Below are positions 10,701 to 23,522 of a DNA stretch of 64,000 bases, piece by piece; positions within the stretch are counted from its first letter, which is position 1; each line of letters starts with the position of its first letter. The DNA is from Lineus longissimus. Its lineage: Eukaryota > Nemertea > Pilidiophora > Heteronemertea > Lineidae. The stretch spans positions 10,108,501 to 10,172,500 of the forward strand of contig NC_088309.1 of assembly GCF_910592395.1 (NCBI RefSeq), given 5' to 3'. The notes beneath the pieces are model-generated. The model did no database searches. It had not been told where the DNA came from and saw only the letters and a program-made list of their open reading frames with translations. The translations under genes were made by a program, and so were the position numbers.

Positions 10701-13700
10701 AAATGGAGGGACCAGTGTTTTTTATCAAACTCCAAGACAGAAGCTCCCACCCATCTCTTATATGTTTTGTACCATCCAGCAGTCTCAGCTCAAACTACCT
10801 GGCTGTGATGCAAGTCCTAACTCTGAAAATGTGGCAGTTACAATACCAGTTCATGTGTGAGTGTGTATCACTCGTTTTCAGCTAGTCATCAATCTGGCCA
10901 GATTTTGCTTAAAGTGTGTTCTTTTTTCACGTTTCAGGATGAAGTTCATGAACGAGACAGATTCTGTGATTTTCTGCTCACGTCACTCCGAGATATCATC
11001 CACCGGTATAAACACCTCAAATTGATATTAATGAGTGCTACTCTAAATACACAGCTCTTTTCAAATTACTTTAATGGGTGTCCAGTTATTGCAGGTAATT
11101 ATTCTTTAGCTTATTATATATCTAACAGGTTGTATTTGTTTTTGTGACTGAAGTAGGCTAGAATTTCAAACAGAGATAACAAATCATCGGCAACAAGCAC
11201 ATTTGGACAACTTGTTTCTTATTAGGATTTTTAAAATATGTTTGTATCAAACTAATGCTTCAGTGATTTCTTGTAATGACCACATGTTTATCTTTTTCAG
11301 TCCCAGGCAAGCTGTATGATGTCAAGGAATACTTCCTAGAAGATGTCCTTAAAATGTACGTTGACAATCTCTTGGCTAACACAGTTTTACAATGAGGTCT
11401 AATACCATGGGTGATATGAATAAAGACTAGCAAATGCTTTTACTCCGGTTTTGTACAGGAAGGCCTTGTATAAATGTACATGGAGATTTAGATAAAAGCA
11501 TTTGCTAGTCTTTATTCATATCACCCCATGTCTGTTGCTAAGTGATGGATACAGAACTTGCACCAAAAAAAACATTGATTGTCAAAATATTTGCACAGAA
11601 CAGATGTTGTAAAAGAGTATTGAGTGAAGTTTGTAAAGCATGTCTTATTGATGTTACCGAAACTTTAATGTCAGTTTCTAAGAATGTTATTTAAATATGA
11701 GGTGAATTTCTTTCAGGACTAGTTATACCAATAAAGAGATGGAGAAGTACAAAAACGAATTGTCGAAGGTGGACCGGCAGGAGAAACAACTGAATGACTG
11801 GTGCAGCCACATGACGCCAGAACAACCTGCAGAGCCAGGGAATCGGAGGAAGGATAGTAATAAATTCCCACAGAACAGCATGACAGAGATCGAAGAAAAG
11901 ATGATGGAGGTATTATGATTGATTAATTCATTTTATTGGTGTCTATATTCCTAAAGAAGAGAAATCACTATATGTAGGTTGTGAACATTGTTAGGGTCTC
12001 TTGTATGAGGCCAAGGTTGTGGGTCAAAGATCCTAGGTCCCCATGTGCAGTGGCCAAGTCAGCCAGTATATCTCTACCTTTCGTTTCAGCCATTTCAAAC
12101 TTCTACTAAACAGAAAATGTTATGAAATTTCCTTCCTTGTTGATCTATTTTAATGATGTTTGTGTCTAAGGAGTGCTTACCAACTTCCTTTGAACAGAAC
12201 AGTACTGGTACAAGGTAAAATGTCGGACTTTTTAACTTAATTATGTGACCTCATTTCAGATTGGTTTGGAGAGGGAGGATCTTGAGCCATGGTTGATAAA
12301 AGAGATGGACGATCTCCTCACCAGCATCTTCTTGTCTGGGGATGATGACGCCTTCAATCAGGTCATTCATCTTATCATGTGTGAGAATGTCAGTGGTAAG
12401 TTGATCACTGAATAGAACATCACGAAACATTTTTACGAGAAAACAAAGAATATTAGTGGTGTCTCAGTACTAAATTTTGTTTTTCATAACTTTTTCAGTT
12501 GATTACATGCACTCGGAGACCAGCGCTACTCCCCTGATGATTGCAGCCGGCCGTGGATTTGGACAAATCGTTGAACAACTTCTGTGCCTTGGAGCGAACA
12601 CAAACATCAGAGCATCGAATGGATGGTCAGCGCTTGACTGGGCAAAGAAGTTTGATCGCAATGATGTCATTGAGTTACTTGAGGCCTACGTGTAAGTTAG
12701 GAGTGCATATTTGTTGAGGCATTTTCCAGTCCCAAAGGAAAACTTCGAGATTCTTCAAGAGTTGACTAGAATTAAATGGGAGTGATGGCTAGTGTACCTT
12801 TGGCAACAGTGGTAAGGACATCCTGTGCTCGAATGTTTGGAGGTCATTCAGGTTCAACCAAACTTAACTCGGAGATTAAAACTCGCTTCTATTGTCATCG
12901 CTCTTAGCCCAACCATCGACCACCCCCCGCTGCATGTCACGAGTCTCTATCTACTTCCAGAAGCGCCAGTGAAGAACCGAAACATGCAGAGGAACAGCTC
13001 ATCAAAGACTCGCATACCATCAGCCCAGAAGATCGCGACCTGTTGAACATCTATCATCACAGTTTTGACGACGACAAGGTTGACCTTGACCTCATAATGG
13101 GTCTTTTGTACAAAATACACCAAGGTTCAGGAGAAGGTGCGAAGTCTTTCCTAACAGATCAGTAATTACCTTAATTCTGTTTGTTTGATGCATCTTGTCG
13201 CAAGAACTATACTAGCAACTTACTGCTAGATGTTGGAGAGGCTACTAACTTTCCAGAGTACCTGGAGAGATGTCCAACTGCTGTGACATGTCAGGCCTAT
13301 ACTCTTCCACATACAATCAAGTGGGGATACAAATCTTACATGCAGTCATACTTGAGGTGGCTTCGACAGCATAGTGCCCTCCCAGTCATATCTTTAATAT
13401 TTGTGAATTATCATTTGAATTGTTGACTGAGAAGAAATTGAAATCTGAAAAGATCTACAAAATTCACATTGAGATGTATAAGCAGTAACAAGACAATCCC
13501 TCCTAAAATCCGGCTCCCCTTGTATATCTGGCGAGATCATGTTTTCAGGTGCTGTCCTGATCTTCCTACCCGGCTATGATGAGATCATCTCCCTCAGAGA
13601 CAAGATCATGATGGATGAGAGATGCTTCGGTGACAACTCGCGCTACATTCTCTTCACCCTTCACTCAAACATGCAGACCACCGACCAGAAGAAAGTATTC

Positions 13701-16700
13701 AAGGCTGTGCCGCATGGCGTTCGAAAAATTGTGAGTACAAAAAATACCTGTGACTGGTTGCATGTGAAACACCAAAGGAAGGTTCTATAATTTATGGGAT
13801 GGCATGCAGGACAGGCTCCATTGGTCAGTGAAAGTCTTTGGCAGTCAAACTTCTGTTTTGATTCTGTGACTGTGAGCAAAGTTCGTAGCTTTTTTTTTTC
13901 TGCTACATACATGTAATGCATAGCTTCATACAGTTTAAAACTTCTACATGTATCAAGAAAGTTTATACTTGATAATTTTGTTACAAAGTATGTTTTGTCT
14001 GAAGTTTTCTTGTCTCATTTAGATCCTTAGCACCAACATAGCTGAGACCAGTGTTACCATCAATGATGTGGTTTATGTGATAGATTCTGGAAAGGTGAAA
14101 GAGGTCAGTAATTACAACATCAATTCTCACAAATTCCACGTGTTTAAAAATCGTATTAAAGAGGGTAGTTTAGTCCAGTGGTTAGGGCATTGAACCTATT
14201 GATATTTTCAACCATCATTGGTGTGTGACCAAACGTATGGCATTCATTGTTAAGGCCCACATATTTACTAGAAGCGAGAACTCTGATTAAAATGATTAAA
14301 ATGATCTATGCTGACTTGTCTTCTCTTCTTGCCCAACAGAAATCATTCGATGCTCTGACGTCAGTTACTACACTGAAAAGTATTTGGATATCAAGGGCCA
14401 GTGCCCAGCAGAGGAAAGGAAGGTAATGCAGTTTTATGTCTAGGAATAGAGACTTCATAATCAATACTACAATCTGACTAGAGCGATGATCATGTTGGCC
14501 CTTTTCAAAAGAACTGACTATGCAGTTTTATGTCTAGGAATAGAGACTTCATAATCAATACTACAATCTGACTAGAGCGATGATCATGTTGGCCCTTTTC
14601 AAAAGAACTGACTATGCAGTTTTATGTCTAGGAATAGAGACTTCATAATCAGTACTACTAATCTGACTAGAGCGATGATCATGTTGGCCCTTTTCAAAAG
14701 AACTGACTATGCAGTTTTATGTCTAGGAATAGAGACTTCATAATCAGTACTACTAATCTGACTAGAGCGATGATCATGTTGGCCCTTTTCAAAAGAACTG
14801 ACTATGCAGTTTTATGTCTAGGAATAGAGACTTCATAATCAGTACTACTAATCTGACTAGAGCGATGATCATGTTGGCCCTTTTCAAAAGAACTGACTAT
14901 GCAGTTTTATGTCTAGGAATAGAGACTTCATAATCAGTACTACTAATCTGACTAGAGCGATGATCATGTTGGCCCTTTTCAAAAGAACTGACTATGCAGT
15001 TTTATGTCTAGGAATAGAGACTTCATAATCAGTACTACTAATCTGACTAGAGCGATGATCATGTTGGCCCTTTTCAAAAGAACTGACTATGCAGTTTTAT
15101 GTCTAGGAATAGAGACTTCATAATCAATACTAATAATCTGAGCAGAGCGATGATCATGTTGGCCCTTTTCAAAAGAACTGACTGCATTATCTCAATAACT
15201 GATGTTGCCTGCCTTAAAGAGATAACCACTTCACGACTGGATGTGCAAAGAAGAGTAAGAAAGTGTCCTTTTTCAAGGCATGATTTCTTCAGAATTTGAA
15301 TGTGATATCAGTGTGGTTCATTCCCAATACCTGAAGACTGACACTGGCTGACCTATCATGTCTCTTTGCTTTCAGAGCTGGTCGATGTCGTGCTGGGATT
15401 TGCTACCATCTCTTCAGTACGATTCGCCACAACACCATGCTGGAGTACCAAGACCCAGAGATTCTGCGCTACCCGCTGCAAGAGCTTTGCCTTCACACCA
15501 AAATGCTGGCACCTGTGTGCTGTCCTATTGCTGACTTCTTGTCCCGGGCTCCTGAACCACCTGCTTTCTTGTTGACGAGGAATGCTGTTACCCTTCTGAA
15601 GGTTGGTAATCATGAAATAGTTACGATTTCACTTGAGCCCCTCATACAGTTTCCAGCTTTCACATGGGGTGGTGTGGATAGTGCCCTCTTCCAAGCAAGG
15701 CCAGGGACTTGCTCTCTCGTGGATGCTGGCAGCATGGGAAAGTTGTGCCAGTGGATTGATTTGATAAGTTGAGAATTTCAACTATCACAGGACAAATTTT
15801 ACAGTAATGTTGAGGGAAATGAGAAAGCCCAAGATAATGGGCTTGGATTAAATCCTATGATATCTCCGAGGTTGACAGGCGCTGCTAATACTTTCTTCTT
15901 CCACCTTTTCAGCAAATCGATGCACTGGACCAGTGGGAAGACCTGACCGAGCTTGGACATCACTTGACGGACCTTCCCCTTGAGCCAAGATATGGCAAGA
16001 TGATCTTGTATTCTGTTGTCTTGAAGTGTTTGGACCCAATCCTCACGATATCGTGTACGCTGGCATACAGAGACCCATGTAAGTTTAAATTACTATTCCT
16101 TAAAACTCTTGATGGGTCGATTACCACGTCTGTTGCCAAGAGAGGGCTCAAGACTTTTTCTTCAAAACAGTTAACAATCAGGAAAACCAATTCATGTGAC
16201 CATTTGTTGAAAAGCTCTTGATGTGCACTCTCTGATATCATTTTTGGATAAGTTGTACATATTTGCCATTTGTGATGAACAGGAGTGCATATTCTTTTCT
16301 CTGCAGTCTCCATACCAGCACAGCCCTCCCAGAAGCGAGCAGCAAACTTGGCAAGGAGGAAGTTTTCTGCGGGGACGTACAGTGACCACATGGCATTGCT
16401 GAGGGCATTTCAGGCATGGCAGAAGGCTCGTGCTGATGGATGGGAGAGACAGTTCTGTCAGAAGAACTTCATATCTGGTGCTACCATGGAGATGATCCTT
16501 GGAATGAGGTAGGCAAAGTAAAGACATCCCTATACCTCCCCATTGAGATTATCATCAATTCATATGTTGTGTTTACTTTAAGGAGACAGTCTCCCTTGCA
16601 CACCATCTACTTTCTGTAGCCTAGATAGAGGCTATTTTCTTTTCTGCAATGAATGCATTCTAAGATTAATCTAACATAAAGTAGGCAGGTATAGATAGAT

Positions 16701-19700
16701 GCAGCTATACAGGATTAAGAGTAACAACATTTCTTGTGCTTTTTAGGACTCAGCTCCTTGGACAGCTCAGGGCATCAGGGTTTGTTCGTGCCAGGGGTTG
16801 TGGAGACATCCGTGACCTGAATACCAACTCAGAGAACTGGGCAGTAGTGAAGGCAGCTCTTCTAGCCGGCATGTACCCCAACGTCATCCGGTTCGACAGA
16901 CAGAGAGGGCGACTCACCACGCTGTAAGTAACAAAGTATTCTTCAGATTTTTGCAAGAGGTGGCACACTGTCATTTGCATGAAGTTCTCAGAAAGTATTT
17001 CATGCCGAATGGCAGACATGTGGTCTGAATTAAGGATGTTATTTATTCAAGGTCATAACTCGCACAACGTAGTGAGTGTAATGGTTACGTATACACTGTA
17101 TGTAAAGTGTAAACAAGATGCATATATCCATCATGTCCATCGAATCTAAAAAAATTAGTGCAGACCCATGACAATTCTGGTTCCGGTACAGTTTGTCGCA
17201 TTCCATATGGGCCGCTCGTTGGCCGATCCTGCATTCATGACGCACCGCACCCACAGTTACGAGGTCGGACGTGAATCCCATTGTTTCCTTTCTCGTGACG
17301 CAATTATTTCATGACGTCATGACTCATTGACCATTCACACAAGTAGATTTATTCACACCGGCGCCACTGAAGTGCGGGTGTGGGACATCATGTATTTAAA
17401 AATCGTCTGCTAGGACATACAGTTGTGTGAGTTCACTAGAGCTTGCTCTTTACATATTATTATGGTCATTGTTGAAGGACAAAATTCCAATGTTCGTTAT
17501 GATTTGATTTCCCTGGTGAAGAGATTCCAGTGAAATCTGTTCATTAATCTTCAGATTTTATCATGATTTCCAATCATTGAAATGATTGACTGCTTTATGA
17601 ATCATATTTCCTCTCATTCAGTCGCGAGAGTAAAGTGCGCCCGCACTACCGATCTGTGATAATGACCTCCCCAGCCAAGTACTCCGAGGCCAGTACGCTG
17701 GCCAAGGCGTTGAAGAATCTTCCAACCGACTGGTTATTCTACGAAGAAATGACCCGAGCGCAGAGAATAGCCAGTGTGAACTGTTGCACAGTCGTGTCAC
17801 CCATCACTCTGGGTATCTTTGCCGGTCCAGCCAAACTACCGATGGATGCTTTGAAGGGTCATCGACAGCATCATGGTAAGGATATAGTCACGTCGTGTCC
17901 GCGGGAAGGATTTAATCTTTGTTTTGAATGATGGCATACTGTACTTTGTTGAAAAGAGAGGTGGACATTTTACAGGGATTAGGAGATTGCCACAGTCAGC
18001 TCTCTCCCTCTGTACCTCTTTCTCTGCTTCAGTGCTTGACCTACTGAAGGATGTTTTGAGGCCAGATGTTTTGTCGACTAGTACAACAGTTCAGCTACTA
18101 TTGCCATAAAAGTTATGTATTTCAGATGAAGAGTGCTTCCAAGATGTTATAATCGGCACCGAGTGCCATGACTGAGATAAGTTCATCTTTAAAAATCCCT
18201 CGTTTCTTGCAGGTGGTAGTGGAGATGGCAGCATGGGCATGGGAGGAGGTGTCTCCAGTGATTCGGAGGGAGAAGAGAAGGATGAGCCGTGTGGCAACTC
18301 CGCATCACTCACATTAGATGACTGGATCTCGTTCCATGTGGATGGAGAGGTTGGCATCATTTGAAATTGTTGGATTAAATAATGTACTGGTGTTTCCCGT
18401 CTGAAAAAATGCAGTGGATGAAATGTTATAGGCAATGCGTACTCTAAAGATAGCCATTGTTGTTACCTAATGGAAACTGTTTTTGAATCTGTGATGGGTT
18501 ATCCATGTTTCATTGCTCTGCGTTGATGTCTAAACATTTACAGAGAATCTTACTGCTGTGTGTAGTGGGACTAAATAACAAAAGTCTATCTGAGCGATCA
18601 CTGATCAGGAGATTACCTTCCTAAATTGAATAACAATTTGATGAATATTAGGTACCGGTACACTCTATAAAAGTTAATCACTGTTGTTATTTCTCTTCTT
18701 TCTAGGCTGCACACCTTGCCCTTGGCTTGAGACAGAAGTGGCACTCACTCTTCATGAGGAGGATGAGAGCCCCGGCTAAGCCATGGTCACAAGTGGATGA
18801 GGTGGGTGGACTGGACTTTGTGGTCTCTTTACATGTGTGGCTAATTTTGCCAAAGTAGTTGAGTTTGTCAACAGGTAGTCTAGGCTTACTACTGGTACTG
18901 CTTGTCACGTTACATATTTTTGAGTCTTCCCAACTTAAGAAGGCAGACGTTGATGCCATTGTATAATCAAAGATACATGCTTCGTCGATCAGAATTGAAT
19001 CTTTTGTGCTTAAAATTTACAGGCTGTCATCAAGGTGGTGGTGAGTGTGCTCACGAATGAGGAACAATCACTTGGACTTCAGCAGCCAGCTGGGATCGGT
19101 CAGAGACCAAGACCTATGTGTAAGTGTTTGGGCATGTCTAGTAGGCAATGCAAGTTGTAAACATTCTTCTGCAATCTAAGATGTTGAGATACACTTTTAA
19201 CAAAAAAGAGAAAATAGTCTTTAAATTCTTCTGAACACACTCGATTGTCTACTTATGTAATGGGTTTTTGGTAGTAATGAAGAAAACTTGCGTGTTTTGA
19301 AAATTTAGCTGCAGTGAACCACTTTGTGGACTAATACCTACTCCTCCTGAGCTTGGTCTACCTTGTTTCCTTCAGCCACAGATGGGATGACCCCCTCCGA
19401 CAGTCGGCGAGGCTCAAATGAGATTGAAAACCAGTCTGATGATTCCTCACACGGCAGCAACTATAGCGGCTCAGGCAAGAAGGGCGGCGGCTGGAGGGTT
19501 TCCACACCACCGAAGCGAAGAGAATTCTTCAGTGAGTAAAAGTCTACCAATACACTAGTTAGTTTTCAAATTAGAAATTCCCTGCAGTAGCTTTGAAAAA
19601 TAGGCAACATGGTCAAAGTTTACAAGAGTACGGTAGACTGGAAAGAAAAGATCATGGTAGATGCCTTGGTTGGGATCCCAGATCCGGGTGGACACTTTCC

Positions 19701-22083
19701 ATATTTCACTCCCTTTGCTGTGTCTTCACCCGGCCGTTCGTCTCTTATCAATTTGGACACTGTTTTGGAATGAAATTAGATTTACAACTTGCTCAGTTAA
19801 TCGTGCTATGTTCAATCAGCCAGTTGTGTTCACTCAACCAATCAGATGATTCTTTTCCACACTAAAGAGTCGTGAAATTTTGGTCGCTACTTCTTTGAAA
19901 GAATCGCCAAACTTTTTTCAGAATCGCAGAAATCTGAAGATCGCTCCGAAACATCGTCCAACAGATCAGCAGCAAGTGGCCAGGGTTCCAACAGCAACAG
20001 TAACAGTGGTAGTCTGAGGGGTAGCGCCTCCAGCACCCCTTGCACAAGCCCACAGCCATCGGGCTCCCCTGGAAAATGGGCCGAATCCAACGCCCATCCC
20101 TCGAGGTTCTTTGTAATGAAGTGCAATAATCATAAGAATCTTGACTTCTCCTACTCGAGGGGTGTTTGGGCGACCGTGTCAAAGAACGAGAAGGCCCTTA
20201 ACAAGTGTCTTGATGTGAGTATAAATGTAAAATAAACTAAATTTGGTACTTTGTGTTGAAGAGAGTATTGATATTCATGCATGTAATCAAATCAAATAAA
20301 CACGTGCAGGTAAAAAATCATTTCACGAGTCAGCCAAATATTTTAAAAGACAATGGTAAACAACTATGAAAAAAACATTTGTACCATAATAGGTAAGACC
20401 CTTGGGCCACAGCGATCTTGTAATATAACTCAGCAGGTAAGTTCAAAGAAGAACTGCTGAGCAATCAATCGGCTGCTATTGGTAAAAACTATTGAAGTAC
20501 ATGTAGACTATTTCATACTTTTTGAAGTAGAACATATACAAACATCTATCTAATCCTTCTCTTTGAACTTGTTACACAGATAGTGTAAAAAGGACAACAA
20601 ATATAAATGTTGTTTTTCTCCATTTAAGGAGGGTAAGAATGTGTTCCTCATATTCTCAGTCCAGGGAAGCGGCCACTTCCAGGGCTATGCCAAGTTAGTG
20701 CAGCCAATCGGTAAGGAGGGCAAATCTCAAGATTTTAATCAAGCCGGCTTGGGAGGAAACTTCCGAATCGAATGGATCAAAAGGTGAGTTGAAATTCTCT
20801 GGGAAAGTGTGATCAGTAGTGAATGAAGTTGTCCCATGTGTGTTCAACAACTCAAGAGTGGCTTATATAAAGGGTACAGTACAGTAGCCCCTTGGAAAAC
20901 AAGTGTTAGAGTGAATCTCAAGAGATTACAAAATGTAACTGACTATTTCAGAGCCAACCTGCCATTCCAACATTGCCATCATCTACTCAATCCATACAAC
21001 AATAGCAGAAGGGTGCAGATCAGCAGAGATGGACAGGTAAGGTTTGGGCATTTGATGAGGGAGACCAACAGAGACAGTCTATATCTTTCACCTACTCACA
21101 CTCACAAAAAAGAGAAGTTCATGTTGTATGTTCTGTCACAAAGCATTGAATGACGGTGTGAAAAGTTTTCAATCAGATAATTGTCTTCACTTGAAAGATA
21201 TTTGTGGAGTCCTACTCCTCCAGAGTCCAGGAACTTTGAATGAGATACAACAGAAGATAATGTGAAGCAGTGTTGATAAGAAAGCTCAGTGGAGTTCAAG
21301 TAGCTGACTGGTTAACTTGATTTACCGGTTCCACTCTTTAGTCTTGTCTCCTTGTTTACCTGCATCTCATCTGATTTGTCTGTTACAGGAAATCGAACCA
21401 ACCGTTGGTGAACAACTGATAAAACTTTGGGAGCGAGTACCGGGCTACCAGGGCAGACCTGGTGAGGATGAAAGCCAGGGAGCAGAAGGCTATGACGATC
21501 ACAGATTCGACAAGCCCTCCACCCCTAAATATGGCAATAAGGGCTTCAAACAGCAGTGGAGCCCAGACGGTGGCCACGGGTATGGTCACTTCCAGGGTGG
21601 GTATGGTGGGTACCCTGGTGGAAAGAACATGCACAGTCCTCGGATGTCACATCAGATGGGACCTCACTTCAACCCGATGTACGTTTCACCAGTTATGAAC
21701 CCTAATCAGGTAAGCATTCAGTTCAAATTCTTTATTATCTTATTGGCTTTTATCATCGATGAAGCATCATGATTTTGTAATTGTTAGGTCGTTGCTTATT
21801 CCTGAGGGGCAACTGCTCTTTCTGGTTTCCAATTGATAACGATTCAGAAAACTAACCCTCTCTCTCTTACCTCCTGCAGTTGTCTCCAAGTGGTATGAGG
21901 ATGAATCCCCCTCAATCAGTATCGCCAGGACAAGGGATGAATCCCGTCATGATCCTACAACGAGGCAGCCACTCGCCTCAAAACAGACACCAGGGTCCGA
22001 ACTCGTCGCCTAAGCCGCATCATCACTCCATGACACCAACTTCAATGGGTTACCAAGGTGGATATTATCATCAAGGAAATTAA
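7776..22083 (+). CDS. YTHDC2: 3'-5' RNA helicase and m6A reader YTHDC2
   Basis: YTHDC2 binds m6A RNA and unwinds it 3'-5'; in other animals it controls germline transcripts. Coding exons: 7776-7956, 8329-8419, 8723-8907, 9234-9439, 10040-10206, 10477-10579, 10938-11094, 11301-11355, 11717-11909, 12260-12395, 12499-12691, 12961-13136, 13549-13730, 14023-14103, 14340-14422, 15376-15601, 15913-16078, 16307-16508, 16747-16923, 17622-17875, 18213-18349, 18706-18801, 19023-19119, 19376-19531, 19922-20214, 20629-20783, 20952-21036, 21389-21709, 21880-22083. They sum to 4758 nt, 1585 aa. Order: R3H (about 38-110), Walker [11 protein letters not shown] (212-221), DEVH (312-315), SAT (344-346), ankyrin pair (492-555) inserted in the helicase, QRKGRAGR (726-733), HA2/OB-fold, Ser-rich linker, YTH (about 1295-1427). 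The start has context GCCGCCATGATG. Cage residue W1316 is kept and the second Trp is F1367. A 158-aa Gly/His/Met/Pro tail follows the YTH domain, absent in the human protein of about 1430 aa. Confidence 0.96.
8972..9188 (+). mobile_element. ACAGTAGAACCTC-family MITE, copy 3 (longest)
   Basis: Ends are acagtagaacctctctatta and taagggaggttccactgta. Near the right end the motif ttgtccttaatagagagg is iterated about four times at roughly 22-bp spacing. It lies in YTHDC2 intron 3, ending about 45 nt before exon 4. Confidence 0.85.
9489..9669 (+). mobile_element. ACAGTAGAACCTC-family MITE, copy 4
   Basis: Same ends and orientation as copy 3, very similar interior, starting 50 nt after YTHDC2 exon 4. 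The two copies bracket the Walker A exon. Confidence 0.85.
11408..11528. mobile_element. 120-bp hairpin MITE, copy 1
   Basis: Starts gggtgatatgaataaagact and ends with the exact complement agtctttattcatatcaccc; the arms are about 38 bp and leave a loop of about 45 bp. It lies in YTHDC2 intron 8. A near-identical copy lies at 36458-36577. Confidence 0.85.
14426..15182 (+). repeat. 94-95 bp minisatellite, 8 copies, in YTHDC2 intron 15
   Basis: The unit begins atgcagttttatgtctagga and ends cccttttcaaaagaactgac. Most copies differ by single bases; a 1-bp insertion distinguishes later units. The first unit starts three to four bases inside the intron, immediately after the donor of exon 15 (14422). 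Confidence 0.95.
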
Positions 22084-22630
22084 ATGGACTCTGAACAATT
22101 CTGAAATGTTGGAACCTATCCTGTAGAATGGAAAGTGACATGCCTGCACATTCCAGACAAAGGTTATCAAGAACATTTCAGACATTCAGTGTGTTTCAGT
22201 GTAGTGGGGTTCCAGGGCCAACAGGGTCCTCGATGCACCACTCTATTGCATAAACAGATAAGGGCATCAAAAGTTCTAATATAAATTATCCAAGGGAGAA
22301 CGTATACACGTACATGTGGAAAAGTGTTTTTATCTGGAAATTGACGACTGTCTGTACATGTAGTTAAGCATCATGGTGCCTTCTGATGGATCCTTTCATA
22401 CACATATAAGAACTGGCACTGTCAATCTTTCAAGGCAGACAGTACTTAAACGAGTGTACCACAATTAATGATTTATTAACTTAATTATTTATAATGTCCA
22501 GTTTGGCAACCTTTTCAAAATCATTATTAGAACTTGCCGTCAGAATTTTAATGATTTGATTTGTTGTGTCTGTGAAATTTTCCTGTATGTACTGTTTCAG
22601 TCTTTTTGAATAAAATGTATGATGAGTTGT
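22084..22630 (+). other. YTHDC2 3' UTR
   Basis: Runs from the TAA stop to shortly beyond the AATAAA at 22609-22614. No further exon or ORF. Confidence 0.6.
22609..22614 (+). terminator. AATAAA polyadenylation signal of YTHDC2
   Basis: Canonical hexamer about 525 nt after the stop codon, followed by a GT-rich stretch (gtatgatgagttgtttg). Other downstream signals could be used. Confidence 0.55.
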
Positions 22631-23522
22631 TTGATTATTAATGGAGCAAATGTTACTGGAAAGTAAATGTACTCTTTACTTGTAGTTGAATTCATATGCT
22701 GGTCACTTGCACGACAGAAAAATGAATTGTTTGGAATTGACTGATGATCCAGGATTCCTAGATCACTTGTGTTGAAGTGGTGTTTGCCTTGCTCAGTGTT
22801 CTGACTCTGAAATCAGCTTCTTCGTGGGGCAATCTGCTCACAGTATGAAAGGTCACCAAGTTAGAAGATCATTGATCTCAAATCTTAATCAGATTTTTAG
22901 TCAATCACGTGCCAAATTGCTCATTATCACTTGTTGCTTAATAATTGGATTTCGCTTTTTAGAGTTTGAGACCTGTGAGTTATGTTAGTTAGAATACGTG
23001 AGATTTTCTCTCTGCCCAGTGTCAGAAGCAGGAGAATATGCATTTTGTTCCTCTCATCAGTGAAAGACCATGGATTAGCTTCCGTCTCAATTGAAAATCA
23101 ATGAAAAAGGGAAACACTTTGTGATAAAAAAATAAGTAAAAGTGGGAATTCTGTTATAAAAATGCAAAATGAATTGGCTTATAAAAATGCAAAATGAATT
23201 GGCTTGGCTGAAGACAAAGAAGTGTAAATAATATTACTGTTATTGTCTAATTCAGTTCTTGGTTCCCGAAAGCTTATAACAAACTGAACATCTCCTTATC
23301 TGGAACATGTCATGGACTCCCACCTAGTTTTCAATACCAAGGTGCAATAAGAAGACTATTTGTGGTTGCAGGCAACCAGCATTTTTTAAAATACCAAATG
23401 TTGTTGTGAGGTCTGTACATGTACATAACAGTTGGGTGTACATGTACTGTATTGCCATTTTGTCCTTACACCATGTCTAATTGTAAGATTCTAATTCGAT
23501 TGTTTGGTTTTTTTGTTAGGAT
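22631..23522. other. Intergenic, no gene recognised
   Basis: AT-rich. Contains a short direct duplication near 23157-23204 built on ataaaaatgcaaaatgaatt. May be transcribed as an extended YTHDC2 3' end. Confidence 0.4.

Noticed and set aside
14426-15182. Regularly spaced repeats considered as a CRISPR array
   Set aside because: Units are contiguous without spacers, lie in an animal intron and are a minisatellite.
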